Position numbers and translations under genes: made by a program. A stretch of 64,000 bases of DNA from Moesziomyces globuligerus (Eukaryota > Basidiomycota > Ustilaginomycetes > Ustilaginales > Ustilaginaceae). Positions 49,062 to 59,300 of the stretch are shown here, piece after piece; the stretch's first letter is position 1; every line of letters starts with the position of its first letter. The notes beneath the pieces were generated by a model. It was given only the letters and a program-made list of their open reading frames with translations. It was not told the origin of the DNA and did no database searches. The DNA lies in the NCBI GenBank assembly GCA_030849465.1, contig JARVLF010000017.1, positions 248,001-312,000 of the forward strand. Direction: 5' to 3'.

Positions 49062-50121
49062 GGTGGTGTCGGTGCACCATGAGGATGTATTGACGAAGAC
49101 TTTGGGTATAAGGAAAAGAAGACAGAGCCGTGGGTACAAAGGGTGAGGATTGGTGACAGGGGCGAGATCTGAGAATGATGAAGCGCATTGAAATGATGAG
49201 GAGCCGGCTGGACCCTGACGCCAACCGGGGATGGCTGTGCGCAGGTGGAGTGGAGCTGCGTGTGGGCACAGCAAGAAAGTCACCGTCTGGTTCCTTCGGC
49301 TTCAACGACGCGACAATCAGCCGCACTCAAAAGCATACACTTTCCCTTCAAGGCCTGTCTCTCGCACATTCTCAGCCATCGCCGACGCCATGCTTGACCC
49401 CTCCCTTACTCTGAGTCTGCGAGTCGGCTCCTATGGAGCGGACGACCCGATGCTGCCCCGCCTGCACAGACCCTCGGCGTGCCAAGCCATTCAGAGGCGT
49501 GGCCGAGGTTTCAGGTGGTTGGGGCCAAGCCCGATGGATCGGGTAGGATCGCCAGATGTCCACTTTCGAGTCGCGTCGCCGAGGCGAAAATACTCCAACC
49601 CTGGCTCAGCGCGGCACCAGCGAGGCACGCGCGACTTCTTCGCGCTCCTGAACCGTTGGCTTAAGCGTCGGGTCGAAGAGCCGCCTCCCGAGACCGCAAC
49701 ATGCTCATGCAGAAGATAGAGACACGCGCGTCCGCACCGCTTCTCACCCGTTTTCCATCATCCTCAACCACGCTCTCCCATCCGCACCATCTCCAAGACT
49801 GCCGACTCACGAAATAAATTTACAAGCTTCAAGACCTGCTCCTCGCTCAGATATCGCTGCGCTCCTCAGCACCGTCGCTGACATCTTCAGCCGGCTGCAC
49901 TATACGGTCATCCAGCACCTTTCCACTCGCATCGACGTTGCAGTCTCCATCGGCACGCACCCGTGCCAACATCCTCGCATCTTGCGCGATCGCCCCTCAT
50001 TCAAGCCGCCAAGCTGTTGTCTGCACTCCTTACCGCTGTCTCTCCTTTTCGCAGCAAAGCGCCTGCGCCAGATATAACGGCCCCTCAAGCTACCCCGGAA
50101 TCCAGCACCCCTGCCGACGCC
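49062..50121. promoter_or_regulatory. Divergent region between TBC-protein and HP1-like genes
   Basis: 1.06 kb between divergent starts. The last 400 bp before the HP1-like ATG are C/T-rich on the sense strand. The HP1 frame is open to 49963 but has no ATG before 50122. No supported extra gene. Confidence 0.45.
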
Positions 50122-51318
50122 ATGCCAGTAACTCCCCGCAGCAGGACCACCTCCGCTAGTGGCTCTCCGTCCAAGGCCAACGGACGCCGACAGCCTCGCC
50201 AGGTGGCCATCGACTTCTCCGACGAGGAGGACGAAAGCCTTTCCAAGGGCAAGGCAAAGGCCAAGGGAAAGGACAAAGAGCCTGTCGAAGTCGTCGCCAT
50301 CGACGATGATGACAATGACGACGACGAGCCCGAGGACGAGTACGAGGTGGAAAAGGTGATCAAGCATCGTCAACGCAAGGGCGACAATGCCGTGAGTACC
50401 AACTTGAATTTCGCCCTCCCGCAATTCCTCGCCTTTCCGCACCACCACCCAGCTCCGACGTCAACACGTACTGATCTTGCGTCCCGACCACTACTTGCCC
50501 GACAGTACAACATGGAATACCTTATCAAGTGGAAAGGCTGGCCCGAAGATGACAACACCTGGGAGCCCGAGACGAATTTGCCGCAGGACCTGGTCAATGA
50601 CTACTGGAAGCTGCAACCGTCCAAGTCGCAGGCCAAGAAGTTTGAACAGATCCAAAAGGAATTTGCCCAGAGCAGCGAAGACGACATTGAAGAGATCGAA
50701 GTCGGCAGCGACGCTGAGTCGGTCGACGAGTCCAAATCCAAGGCCAAGTCGCGACGCTCTGCATTACCGTCGTCGCCGGCACGCAACGGCCGCTCCTCGA
50801 CGAGCGCCGGCTCGAAAAGGTCGAGTCCGACCAAGTCGACGCCGAAGCGTGGCCGACCGGCCAAGAAGCAACGCACGTCGAGCGCGAGCCGTAGCCAGCG
50901 GCGCGAGTCGCTGTCGGACGACGAGGGCGAGGACGAGGACGAGTCGGAGGATGACAAGGAGAACGAGCAGGACGACAAGAAGGAGCGGGCGCAGAAGGAG
51001 TCGACGGCGCTCAGCAACATCCGCAACAAATTCCTCGAATTCTACCTCAAGTCGGACAAGGACTGGGACGACGAGGTGGAGAGCGTGATCAACATGCAGC
51101 GCGCGCCCGAACACAGCGGGCTGCAGAGCCATCTCCAGTTCCGCAACTCGGAAGCCTGGAAGAGCGCCATGAGCCGCGTCACCTTTGGCCACAAGTTCAG
51201 CGCAAAGGGCCCGCAGCTCTGGGTCGACAACGAAATCGCCAACCAACGTTGCCCGCAGAAGCTCATCAAGTTTTACGAATCGCACCTCCGCTTCTCCGAC
51301 CCCAGGCTCGCGCGCTGA
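50122..51318 (+). CDS. HP1/Swi6-like heterochromatin protein (chromodomain plus chromoshadow)
   Basis: Exon 1 is 50122-50391 and exon 2 is 50506-51318. The 114-nt intron (GTGAGT..ACAG) interrupts the chromodomain between NA and YNMEY. The spliced product is 360 residues. Chromodomain, about 71-125: EDEYEVEKVIKHR, then YLIKWKGWPEDDNTWEPETNL, with aromatic-cage residues Tyr74, Trp99 and Trp102. A Ser/Lys/Glu-rich hinge follows, then a chromoshadow-type domain (about 260-355) ending RCPQKLIKFYESHLRF, as in HP1 proteins. It should bind H3K9-methylated nucleosomes and dimerise through the shadow domain. The ATG at 50122 is the first in frame. The hinge is basic and may bind nucleic acid. Confidence 0.92.
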   Translation: MPVTPRSRTTSASGSPSKANGRRQPRQVAIDFSDEEDESLSKGKAKAKGKDKEPVEVVAIDDDDNDDDEPEDEYEVEKVIKHRQRKGDNAVSTNLNFALPQFLAFPHHHPAPTSTRTDLASRPLLARQYNMEYLIKWKGWPEDDNTWEPETNLPQDLVNDYWKLQPSKSQAKKFEQIQKEFAQSSEDDIEEIEVGSDAESVDESKSKAKSRRSALPSSPARNGRSSTSAGSKRSSPTKSTPKRGRPAKKQRTSSASRSQRRESLSDDEGEDEDESEDDKENEQDDKKERAQKESTALSNIRNKFLEFYLKSDKDWDDEVESVINMQRAPEHSGLQSHLQFRNSEAWKSAMSRVTFGHKFSAKGPQLWVDNEIANQRCPQKLIKFYESHLRFSDPRLAR

Positions 51319-51590
51319 ATGCGCGCTGAATGCAATGTACAACTCATACCCACATCATCCGTGCATCTGAGTGTCTGATGAGACCCCTTTGCAGTGGTGC
51401 AGCGTGTGGACGCCAACCGGCACGCAGTGAGGCGGCGACTCGGTCATCTCAGAGCTTTGAGAAAGCGCAGTCGGAAGCGAATCGGAAGCACGCGAGCACT
51501 TTGTGCGGTAGGTCATGGAGTCATGTGGGGAGATTCATTAAAATGAGCTGGTTTGGGGTGTGATTTGGTGCGATGGTGGGGAGGAGGGGA

Positions 51591-51996
51591 TTAGTTGCCG
51601 TACTGCTGGTCGTAGAGCTGTTCGGCCTGCTGGCGTGCGTGGCGCTTTGCCTGTTCGCGGTCGAGGAAGTCGAGGCCCTTTGTTTCAAAGAGCTTGTCGA
51701 CCTCGGCGCCGGCGATGCCGGCGAGCATCTCCTTTGCGAATTCGTGCTTGGGATGTTCGCCCTTGGCCTCCTGACGCTTCTCGTACTCGCGCATGGCGAC
51801 AAAGCCGGCGCCAAAGCCCACCGCCTCGTGCGAGAACTTGGACTGGTGCTCCTGCGCATCACCATTATCTATCCAGACCCAAACAGAGTGCCAACGTCAG
51901 CGACTAGCTACAAGGATAACAAGGAGATACGAAGCGGAGGTCGGGATGCTTACAGATGAAGTCAGCAGCTTCCTCGTGGTTGCCGAATCCGAACAT
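51591..51996 (-). CDS. CipC-like DUF3759 protein (two exons)
   Basis: Exon 1 is 51996-51954 and exon 2 is 51868-51591. The 85-nt intron (GTAAGC..TAG) splits a Tyr codon. The product is 106 residues: MFGFGNHEEAADFIY, NGDAQEHQSKFSHEAVGFGAG, FAKEMLAGIAGAEVDKL, and the family signature ETKGLDFLDREQAKRHAR. This is the CipC (concanamycin-induced) family, small cytosolic fungal proteins of unknown biochemical role that are often abundant under stress or during development. A TATATAA box about 90 bp upstream suits strong, regulated expression. The two-exon model restores the full family N-terminus, which a single-exon reading would miss. Confidence 0.92.
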
Positions 51997-52081
51997 GTTG
52001 AACTAGCTGCTTTTCGTTAGCGGTGAAGTGTTGAGTTAATGGGGTCTGTACGAATGATGAGGTTATAGAAGCGAGGGAGGT

Positions 52082-52088
52082 TATATAG
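52082..52088 (-). promoter_or_regulatory. TATA box of the CipC-like gene
   Basis: TATATAA on the minus strand, 86-92 bp upstream of the ATG at 51996, flanked by G/C-rich sequence. Confidence 0.6.
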
Positions 52089-52551
52089 GGCCAAAGGCCT
52101 GGACGCTGGGCTGAGTGCAAGTTGGTCAGTGCGTCAGGAGATGCCGAAAGGATGCTTTGCCTCCAACGCCAGCGGATCCTGTTTAGGAAGGCCCAGTGTT
52201 GGATTCAGTCTCGACTTGCCGTTCTGTTCGGAGCCGTTCCGCACGCCTTTCCACCCCTTAGCTAGTGTGCTGCCGACTACGATGCATGTTGGGCGTCGGG
52301 GGCTGTGTTACTTGCCCGTGCTCGGCGAACGGACCACTGGCTTGACCGACTGGCTGTAGCTGAACGTGCATCTTGCATGTGCAAGTGGGGCAGGTGAAGT
52401 GGGAAATTCTAGACCGAAGCTGCCGCGCGCTTGGCCGGCGGTCCAACCTGCGGCTCAAATGTGTTCTCTCGGCTGCCGAACACCCTCCCGTCCCCCACTC
52501 GGGAGGGAAGGCAGAAGCGCGGCAAGCGAGGCCCCAAATCGAACACCTTCT

Positions 52552-52591
52552 GGCACGGTGGCACGGTGGCGCGGTGGCACGGTGGCACGGT
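52552..52591. repeat. 8-bp tandem repeat, five units
   Basis: Unit GGCACGGT is repeated five times without gaps; the third unit has one change (GGCGCGGT). Confidence 0.85.
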
Positions 52592-53222
52592 CTAAAGCTA
52601 AAGCACGTTGGCGTAAAAGGTGACGTGTGTTGCACTCAGCCACATCCACGCACCAAGCGTGATTCACCTGCGGGAAATTGCTACTTTTGGCAACGCTGGC
52701 GGCCAACGCAACACTCAGCGACTCACACGCCCAATCCCAATCCCCGGCTCCAGACATTGCCGCCCGAGGTCAAAGCTCAGGGTGCAGAGACCAGAGATTC
52801 TTTGTCATGCGTGTGATCACAAAGAGCGAAGGTCCAGGGCAGGGGGATGGAAAGGGGATTCTGCACTGCCTCCGGCTTGCAAGTGTGTTTCTGGGCTTCA
52901 CGCGTCGCAGATGCAGGCCGGCGGCCCGTGCCGCACCCGCCCTGGCCGCTGCACCATGCACTCCGCTTCCTCCCCGCCAATCACACCTCCGGCCTCGCTC
53001 TTCCGCAGAACACGCCTGCCGGGCAAAGCAAGATGCCATCTCCCGATCACACCTGATCCTTCGACCATCGAGCGCCACCCTCACCGATCGACACTCATCG
53101 GTGATTCTCACTTACCGGACCATCTTCACTTTGTCGGCGTCACTCGCAGCCACACTATCCTTGTACAATGATTGGCTCCACTGATCGAGAATTGCAGTGA
53201 GATCCTTTGTGCCTTGCGGGGT

Positions 53223-53821
53223 TTACTTGCCCTTCTTGCCGGCTCGGGCGGGAGGAGCGGCGGCGGCACCTCCGTTGTAGGCCTTGACCGAGCCGAGCGA
53301 GGCCTGCCACCAAGAGACGGTGAGGAGCGAGAGGAGGCCGTGTGCGACGCCAAAGACGGTCTCGACGCGCACGCCTTGCTTTGCGAGGATCTCGGGGAAG
53401 GCAAAGTCGACAAACGGCTCTGCGTTGAGCAGGATGCTGGATGCAACACCGTGGTAGAGGAGCAGCAGGATCGCTGCCGCTCGCTTACCGGGCAGGTAGT
53501 CCGGCAGACCGTACAGCAGCAGGCAGATGATCGAAAGCGACAAGGCCAATGTCGCATACATCTACACCCAGCATTCGTCAGCCGAGAGCTCCCAGATAGC
53601 ACAAAGAGAGGTTTGTAGATGTGGAGGAGTGGGTGACTTACTTTGATGATGACGCTCATGGTGTTGTTGATCTCGTCCTTGAACGCCAGACCTTGGGTGA
53701 GGAAGAGACCGATAAACGCCACCGGCGCTTCGAGGGCCGCATGCAGCAGCCAGAGGATGTTGAGCGCCGAATAGCCGCTCACCGTCTGCGAAGGCGCAAA
53801 CGCCGCCTGTGGATGAGCCAT
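53223..53821 (-). CDS. Four-helix membrane protein with C-terminal KKXX signal (two exons), unknown function
   Basis: Exon 1 is 53821-53642 and exon 2 is 53561-53223. The 80-nt intron has a GTAAGT donor and TAG acceptor in phase 0. The product is 172 residues. Four hydrophobic segments can be seen: SALNILWLLHAALEAPVAFIGLFL, ATLALSLSIICLLLYGL, AAAILLLLYHGVASSILL and TVFGVAHGLLSLLTVSWW. The C-terminus is ..AGKKGK, a dilysine KKXX endoplasmic-reticulum retrieval signal. I do not recognise the family. There is no signal peptide, so helix 1 probably inserts directly. The splice is supported by frame, by consensus sites, and by the hydrophobic helix pair it joins. Confidence 0.8.
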
Positions 53822-54146
53822 CTTGAGTGAAAGGAAACGTGTTGATGGAGGCAAGGTGAGTGGCAACGAACGGGTCCACAGAGATGATAGACTACGACCC
53901 CACGCGACCGGCCTCGGTCGGCGCTGCATCTTCCGAGGGCGGCGAGATTTAGAGCTCGTTCATTGGCGCGTGCGCATCTGCGCCTTATCCCCTCGTCCTC
54001 TCGCCGGCCGATTTTCCAACCCCATTTTTGCCAGCTCTTTTCTGCATGACGAACAATTCTTATTTCAACACCTCTGCAAGTTGGCACCACTGCACACATG
54101 CACGGAAGAAACGGTTCTCTATTGCTTTTACATCCAGCCAGGCCTA
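53822..54146. other. Spacer between PfkB-like stop and membrane-protein start
   Basis: 325 bp between two minus-strand genes, serving as 3' region of the PfkB-like gene and promoter of the membrane-protein gene. No motif stands out. Confidence 0.4.
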
Positions 54147-55385
54147 CTAGCTGGTCAGGCCGAGTCTGGCTCTGAGACCCTCTAGCCTCGCTGAGGCGGT
54201 GTGGCCGTTCCAGAGCTCTTTCCCATCGACGACGTCGAAGTGCGGCAGACCGAGCTGTTCGATGATGAGCGACGCAGAGACGGCGCCGCACATGGCTGCG
54301 TCTCGCATCCTCGTCACCGGATCGAGCGAGGCGTGCGATTGTGTCTGGACCAGGTGCGCGCCGAAGCCGCCGAGGAACGAGTTGCCCGCCCCCGTCACGT
54401 CCTTGATCCTGTCCGGGCTGCAGTCCAGGCCCGCTAACGACTCGTTAGTCGATGCCGAATGCCACGCAGGCACGTGCTGGAAGCCCAAGCCGGCTCGGCC
54501 GACGACGGACCCCCAGGCTCCACTGCGAATGCAGATAATAGGTCCAAACGCTTCCCCTTCCTGACCTTGGGCGGCGGCGGTTCGCTGCAGGTGCGCGACG
54601 AAGCCGCCGGCAAGCTGGTGGGTGATAAACTCGATGATTCGTCCCGAATCGGTCGGATCCGCGGTGGCTTTCTTGAGGACGAGCTCCCACTCGCTGCCGA
54701 GTCCGAGCAGCTGTGCTGCCTCTTCGTGGTTGGGACTGAACACTGTCAATGCCGGAAGGACGCGCAGACATTCTGCGAGGTTCTCGAGCACGCACGAGTC
54801 CGGGATGGGCTCGTAGACGAGATTCGGAAAGCTTGTCCCCGTCGGCTGCACTTTCTCGTCCCTACCGAGGATGATGTTGATCTGAGCGATGGTCTCGAGC
54901 GCGCGCTCGGGCGAGCAGATGAGATGGATCCACTGCGGCAGCGCGGGTGGCGAGGCGGACGAGCACTGGAGCAGATCGCTCGGCTCGAGCCGGATCTTGG
55001 GCGAGAGGTAGTCGAAGCCGCGATGCTCGCCTGTGTAGATATTCACCGCCCTCGTAGTACCATCGGGTCTCGACCTGTAGTGCCACATGGACGCTGAGCT
55101 GTGGGCGGCAGTGCGGTCGTAGCAGTCGAGGACGTGCTGGTCCTCTGGCCTCCAGTCGCAGCCGCGGTCGATGATCATCTGCAGCGCATGCGGAGGAAGC
55201 CACATGCGCGCTCCGATGGCAAAGTAGCATCCGCCTCCGCCAATCTGGTCGTCGAGACCGCGGTTGCCCAGATCTTGCCCTGTATCGGGAGAGATGAAGC
55301 GGAACGTGTCGATGATAAACATGCCCATTGTGGCGAGCCGGACCGAGCCGGTGCTGGCACTGTCGGGCTGCGCTGTAGCGCTCAT
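54147..55385 (-). CDS. Mak32-like PfkB-family protein, catalytic Asp replaced
   Basis: 412 residues from the first ATG. The N-terminus (RLATMGMFIIDTFRF) and GGGGCYFAIGARMW region match the fungal Mak32 branch of the PfkB (ribokinase) fold. HLICSPERALE, FSPNHEEAAQLLGL and the nucleotide-site motif DVTGAGNSFLGGF follow. In active PfkB sugar or nucleoside kinases the motif is DTxGAGD and its last Asp is the base; here it is Asn335. Yeast MAK32 is needed for stable maintenance of the L-A killer dsRNA, with unknown chemistry. A divergent kinase or a pseudokinase is therefore likely. A GTG-initiated upstream extension exists but has no ATG. Met20, before GMFIIDTF, is an alternative start. Confidence 0.85.
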   Translation of the reverse strand: MSATAQPDSASTGSVRLATMGMFIIDTFRFISPDTGQDLGNRGLDDQIGGGGCYFAIGARMWLPPHALQMIIDRGCDWRPEDQHVLDCYDRTAAHSSASMWHYRSRPDGTTRAVNIYTGEHRGFDYLSPKIRLEPSDLLQCSSASPPALPQWIHLICSPERALETIAQINIILGRDEKVQPTGTSFPNLVYEPIPDSCVLENLAECLRVLPALTVFSPNHEEAAQLLGLGSEWELVLKKATADPTDSGRIIEFITHQLAGGFVAHLQRTAAAQGQEGEAFGPIICIRSGAWGSVVGRAGLGFQHVPAWHSASTNESLAGLDCSPDRIKDVTGAGNSFLGGFGAHLVQTQSHASLDPVTRMRDAAMCGAVSASLIIEQLGLPHFDVVDGKELWNGHTASARLEGLRARLGLTS

Positions 55386-56368
55386 GGTCGAGCACGCACT
55401 CTCCTGTGAGCTCCTGTGATCCGATGGACTGATAGGAGCAAAAGCGATAGCAGAGCGGAAACCTGTCAAAGTGCGTCCTGGCCTGCGGCTGGCGTCGGAA
55501 CGGATGTGATCCGAGCGTACTGTTGCAGCTTTGTGTGGAGTTTTTTTTGGGCCCTCTGCATGCAGGGTCGGCACTCGGCGCAGAAAATCACAATCCCACC
55601 GTTCGGCCCAGCCGAGCTAGCCAAAAACGTAGAGTTCAGGAGCCCACCAGATCGGATCTCCCGTTCGGGCCCCTTTTTTCCAAAGGTGGCGCCATCCCCT
55701 GACGGCCTGTCCTCGTCCGAACGCTGGCAAAGCCCCTGGTATCAGGTACGCACACGGACTGTCAACTACCAAGGTTTGGTATGGATGGCGAGAGACCACC
55801 CCTGAGGAAGCGGAAGCGAGCCGCTGGCGCCGACTTGCTGTGCTTGGAAGCTGGCAGCGGATGACGCGCGTTGGATGCTCATGAATTGCATGAATTCCGT
55901 TTAGGGGTCAACCAACACGACCCTGCATCCACGCACCCACGCATCCACGCATCCACACGCGCCGCTCGCTCAGCATCCAGCCCAAGCTCGACCGCAAGTC
56001 AGGGGGACCTCGACGTAGAGTTGCTTCCTTGGCTTCACATGTGGGCGTGTGAATCGCTCCTGCCTTCCGTGCAGGTCCAGGTCCCTGAGCTGCCAACTCG
56101 ACCTTCTCTCGCTCCTGTTCGAGCTCATGTGCCCTGGCGCTTGGCACACGCTTCTCTCCACTGCCTGCTCCGCCTCTTCACCCTCCCCCCACCATCACAT
56201 CCCTCCCATCTCCCTCTGACCACCGCCGCCCTATCACGCCCGCCTCGCGGCTTTCCCAAGCCCCAATATAACGACCTCTAACGAACGAAGCAGCTCACGA
56301 CCCTCCGACGACTTTGAACCCACCCAAGCGATCACTTATCCAAATACCTTTAACTCGAAGAATTGACC
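55386..56368. promoter_or_regulatory. Divergent region between PfkB-like and SAM-domain genes
   Basis: 983 bp with no supported gene. It holds a GCATCCAC tandem repeat at 55925-55956 and a C/T-rich sense strand (about 56160-56300) before the SAM-protein ATG. Confidence 0.45.
55925..55956. repeat. 8-bp tandem repeat, four units
   Basis: Unit GCATCCAC occurs four times; the second unit has one change (GCACCCAC). Confidence 0.8.
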
Positions 56369-59300
56369 ATGGCGAGCACAGATCCTCCCGCCATATCCAC
56401 GCCATCGCGTCCGCGATACTCACTCAATCCCAAGCGCAGCGGCACCTTTGCCGCAAATCCGGCCACCCCCAATGTCGCCGGCTTCAGCCCAGGAGGCCAG
56501 GTCTTCGAGGGCTACTCGTACCTCACCCGTTCCACCTCCATGTCCACCTCCACTCGCTCTCGTCCCAAAGGCCTCCAGACTGCCACACCGCCAGCGCCGC
56601 TCGCATCCAATCTGCCAAATTCTCCCTCCTCACCTCGCCTCTCCCGCTTGGCTTCATCTCCTCCCGCCAGCCCCTTTGCCGACACACCAGAGGTGCCCCG
56701 TCGCAGCAACACTATTCACCGCATGTCGAGCTCCATCAGCACTCCAGAATTGCACTCGATCGGCGTTCACCCCCCTCGTTCCGAATCCGAGTCCGAACGC
56801 CTCGCCGAGGCGGTCGCCAACCTTCCGCACAATCCCAAGATCTGGTTGCCCTCGCAGGTCGCGCTCTACCTCACCCATGTGCTCGGGCTAGTTCCTCGCC
56901 CCGTCGTCGAGGACGTGACCGCCTACGTGAGAACCTCCCGCATGGGCGGCCGCGCCTTCCTCCGCCTCAGCGAGAAGGACCTCGAGCGCCAGGGCCTCAA
57001 CCTCAAGTGGCGCAAGCTCATGATCGAGGCCGTCCGTAAGCTCCGTCGCGACGCCCTCCGCGGTCGCATCTGGGGATACGAGTCCGGCTCCATCCGCTGG
57101 CCCAAGTCGGCACAGGACCTCGCCCGCGAGGAGGCCGAGGACCTAGACGACTCCGAGCTCGCCGAGGGTGCGCTGATCGAGCAGGACGGTGTCGTTCGCA
57201 GCTCCTCTGCGACCAGCAAGCTGACGCTCAAGCGCATGCGCGACAGCCGCAAGGTCCGAGGCATGATTCAGGCCTTCCAGACTTCGCCCGACCAGAAGAC
57301 CGAACGGCTGCCCCCTAGCTCCCCGCTCGACGCCGTGTACGGCGAGGGCTACGTCCGCGGCCAGGCTCAGCATATCCTCTCTGAGGCCGAGCAGAAGAAA
57401 CTCTCCCTTCGCCGACCTCTCCGCCCACGCAGATCGACCGCCGACTTCCCCTGGCTCGAGTCGCCCGCCGCCGCCAAGAAGGAGGACATCGAGGCGCTCC
57501 TCTCCGGTCTGTCCCAGCAGGAGGCCGACGAGCTCGCCAACGAGCTCGGTCTCAACGACCTCAACGACACCGACGCCGTCGGCCGTGCCCTGCAGCAGGA
57601 CCAAGCAGACGAGCACAAGAGGCATCTGCTCGACGATGCATCGACCGAGAGCGCCGACGAGGTCGTGCTCATGCCGACGCTCACCCGCCACGGATCCGAA
57701 GACAGCCTCTCGATGGGCGACAGCTCGGTCTCCGAGTGCAGCGTCAGCGAGAGCGAGGCTGATGCCGACGCGGATGCCGAGTCGCGCGGTCACAAGCCCC
57801 GCTATAGCGTGCTTGACGAAGACATCATTCGAGCCATCCTGGCCGAGGCGGATCATGCCGACGCCAGTCACCCTGATGCTGCCGTTGCAATACGGGAAGA
57901 GGGATCGAATGCGAGCCCAAAGGCGCAGCTGACGCGCTCGCACACCACTGCATCCATCTTGCGACCCGAGCGCCCCTACCGCGCCTCGCTCTACACGGAC
58001 GAGGAGCTCGAAGCGTTGGATACCAACCCGCTGCACGTCCGAACCGAAAGCTCGCGCGAGCTCGTTCAGGCGCTCGGACTCTCTGGCACGGATGCCGTCG
58101 ACGACACCGCCGAGCCTCAATTCGGCACGGCGCGACTTCGCTCGGCCGAGGAGCGGGCATTGGACGCCCTCGCACTGCCGAACTTCGACCAGGCTACGCC
58201 CTCCCATCAGGATGCGCAAGCTCATCCGGAGCCACACGCTAGCGACGAGGACGGCGAGAAGGGCGAGTACGTCTTCATGCCGCCCGAGCCGAGCGCGCGC
58301 AAACCGCTGTCGCAGGTCGGCTCGATCCGCCGGGCCGGCCGGGGCGATGCGACGTTCGGCAGCCGACGCGGCAAGGCGGTGCTGTCGCTGCTCAGCCAGG
58401 GCGACTCGGAGAACAGCGAGCTGTTCGCCTCACTGCCCGGCGCGACCATGCTGCGCCAAAAGTCGAGCGAGGCGCGCAAGTCGATGGTGCCCGAAAACGA
58501 AGCAGGCTGGGGCGGAACGCTGGGCCGAAGCTCCAGCCGCAAGAGCGTCAACAGCGTCTTCGACGGTCCCGCGGCCTTCCCTAAGCGCAGTCTCGACCGC
58601 GTCGCTTCCGAAGCTGAAGCCGAGTCGGCGTGGGCACAGCTCGATACGGGCGCGCAGGACGAGGCGGCGGAGGAGAACGAGGCGCAAGAGATGCAGGTGG
58701 AAGCGCCCGTGGACCGATACGAAGACACGGCAACAGAGAACGAAGGCGAGGCGGCAATGCTGCGAAGGCCTTCGGTCGAACAGCGCCTCTCGTCGCTTTT
58801 CATCGACGGGGACGCCCCTGCGGATGTCCATGCTGCTGAGCCGGGCTGCAGCGCGGATGCATCGACGGCTGTCGAAGAAGTCGCACCGCAGCATGCCACG
58901 GAGGAGATCCCAGGCACTGGTCTGGATGAGGTCACTGTCGAGCCAAAATCCGAGCTCGATGAGACCCCAGCTGCCGATATCCGAGACCAGGCCGAAGCTG
59001 CGGAGCCCGCGCCCGAGCTTGTCTCCGACCAGTCTTCCGCCGGCGCCCAGCCTGAAGCTGCTGAGGTCACGAAAGCCGTGTCGGCGACGTCGGAGGACGA
59101 GCCGGCAGCTGCCGCGGACAGCGACAACGGCGATGATCACGCTGGCGGTCAAGAACCCCAGATCGAAGCCTCAGCTGTTGACTTTCGGAGCGAGGCCGAG
59201 GACGCTGCGCCTGCGCCTGCGCCTGAGATCGTCGCTGAGTCGTCTCGCGTCGACGCCCAAAGCGCGGCTGTCGATAACACTGAAGTCGCCTCGACCATTT

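Larger units (their letters stand above)
51997..53222. other. Gene-free region: CipC promoter and membrane-protein 3' region
   Basis: 1.23 kb. Apart from the TATA box at 52082-52088 and the 8-bp tandem repeat at 52552-52591, I see only overlapping short ORFs without family features. An ACGCGT hexamer lies at 52900-52905. Confidence 0.4.
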
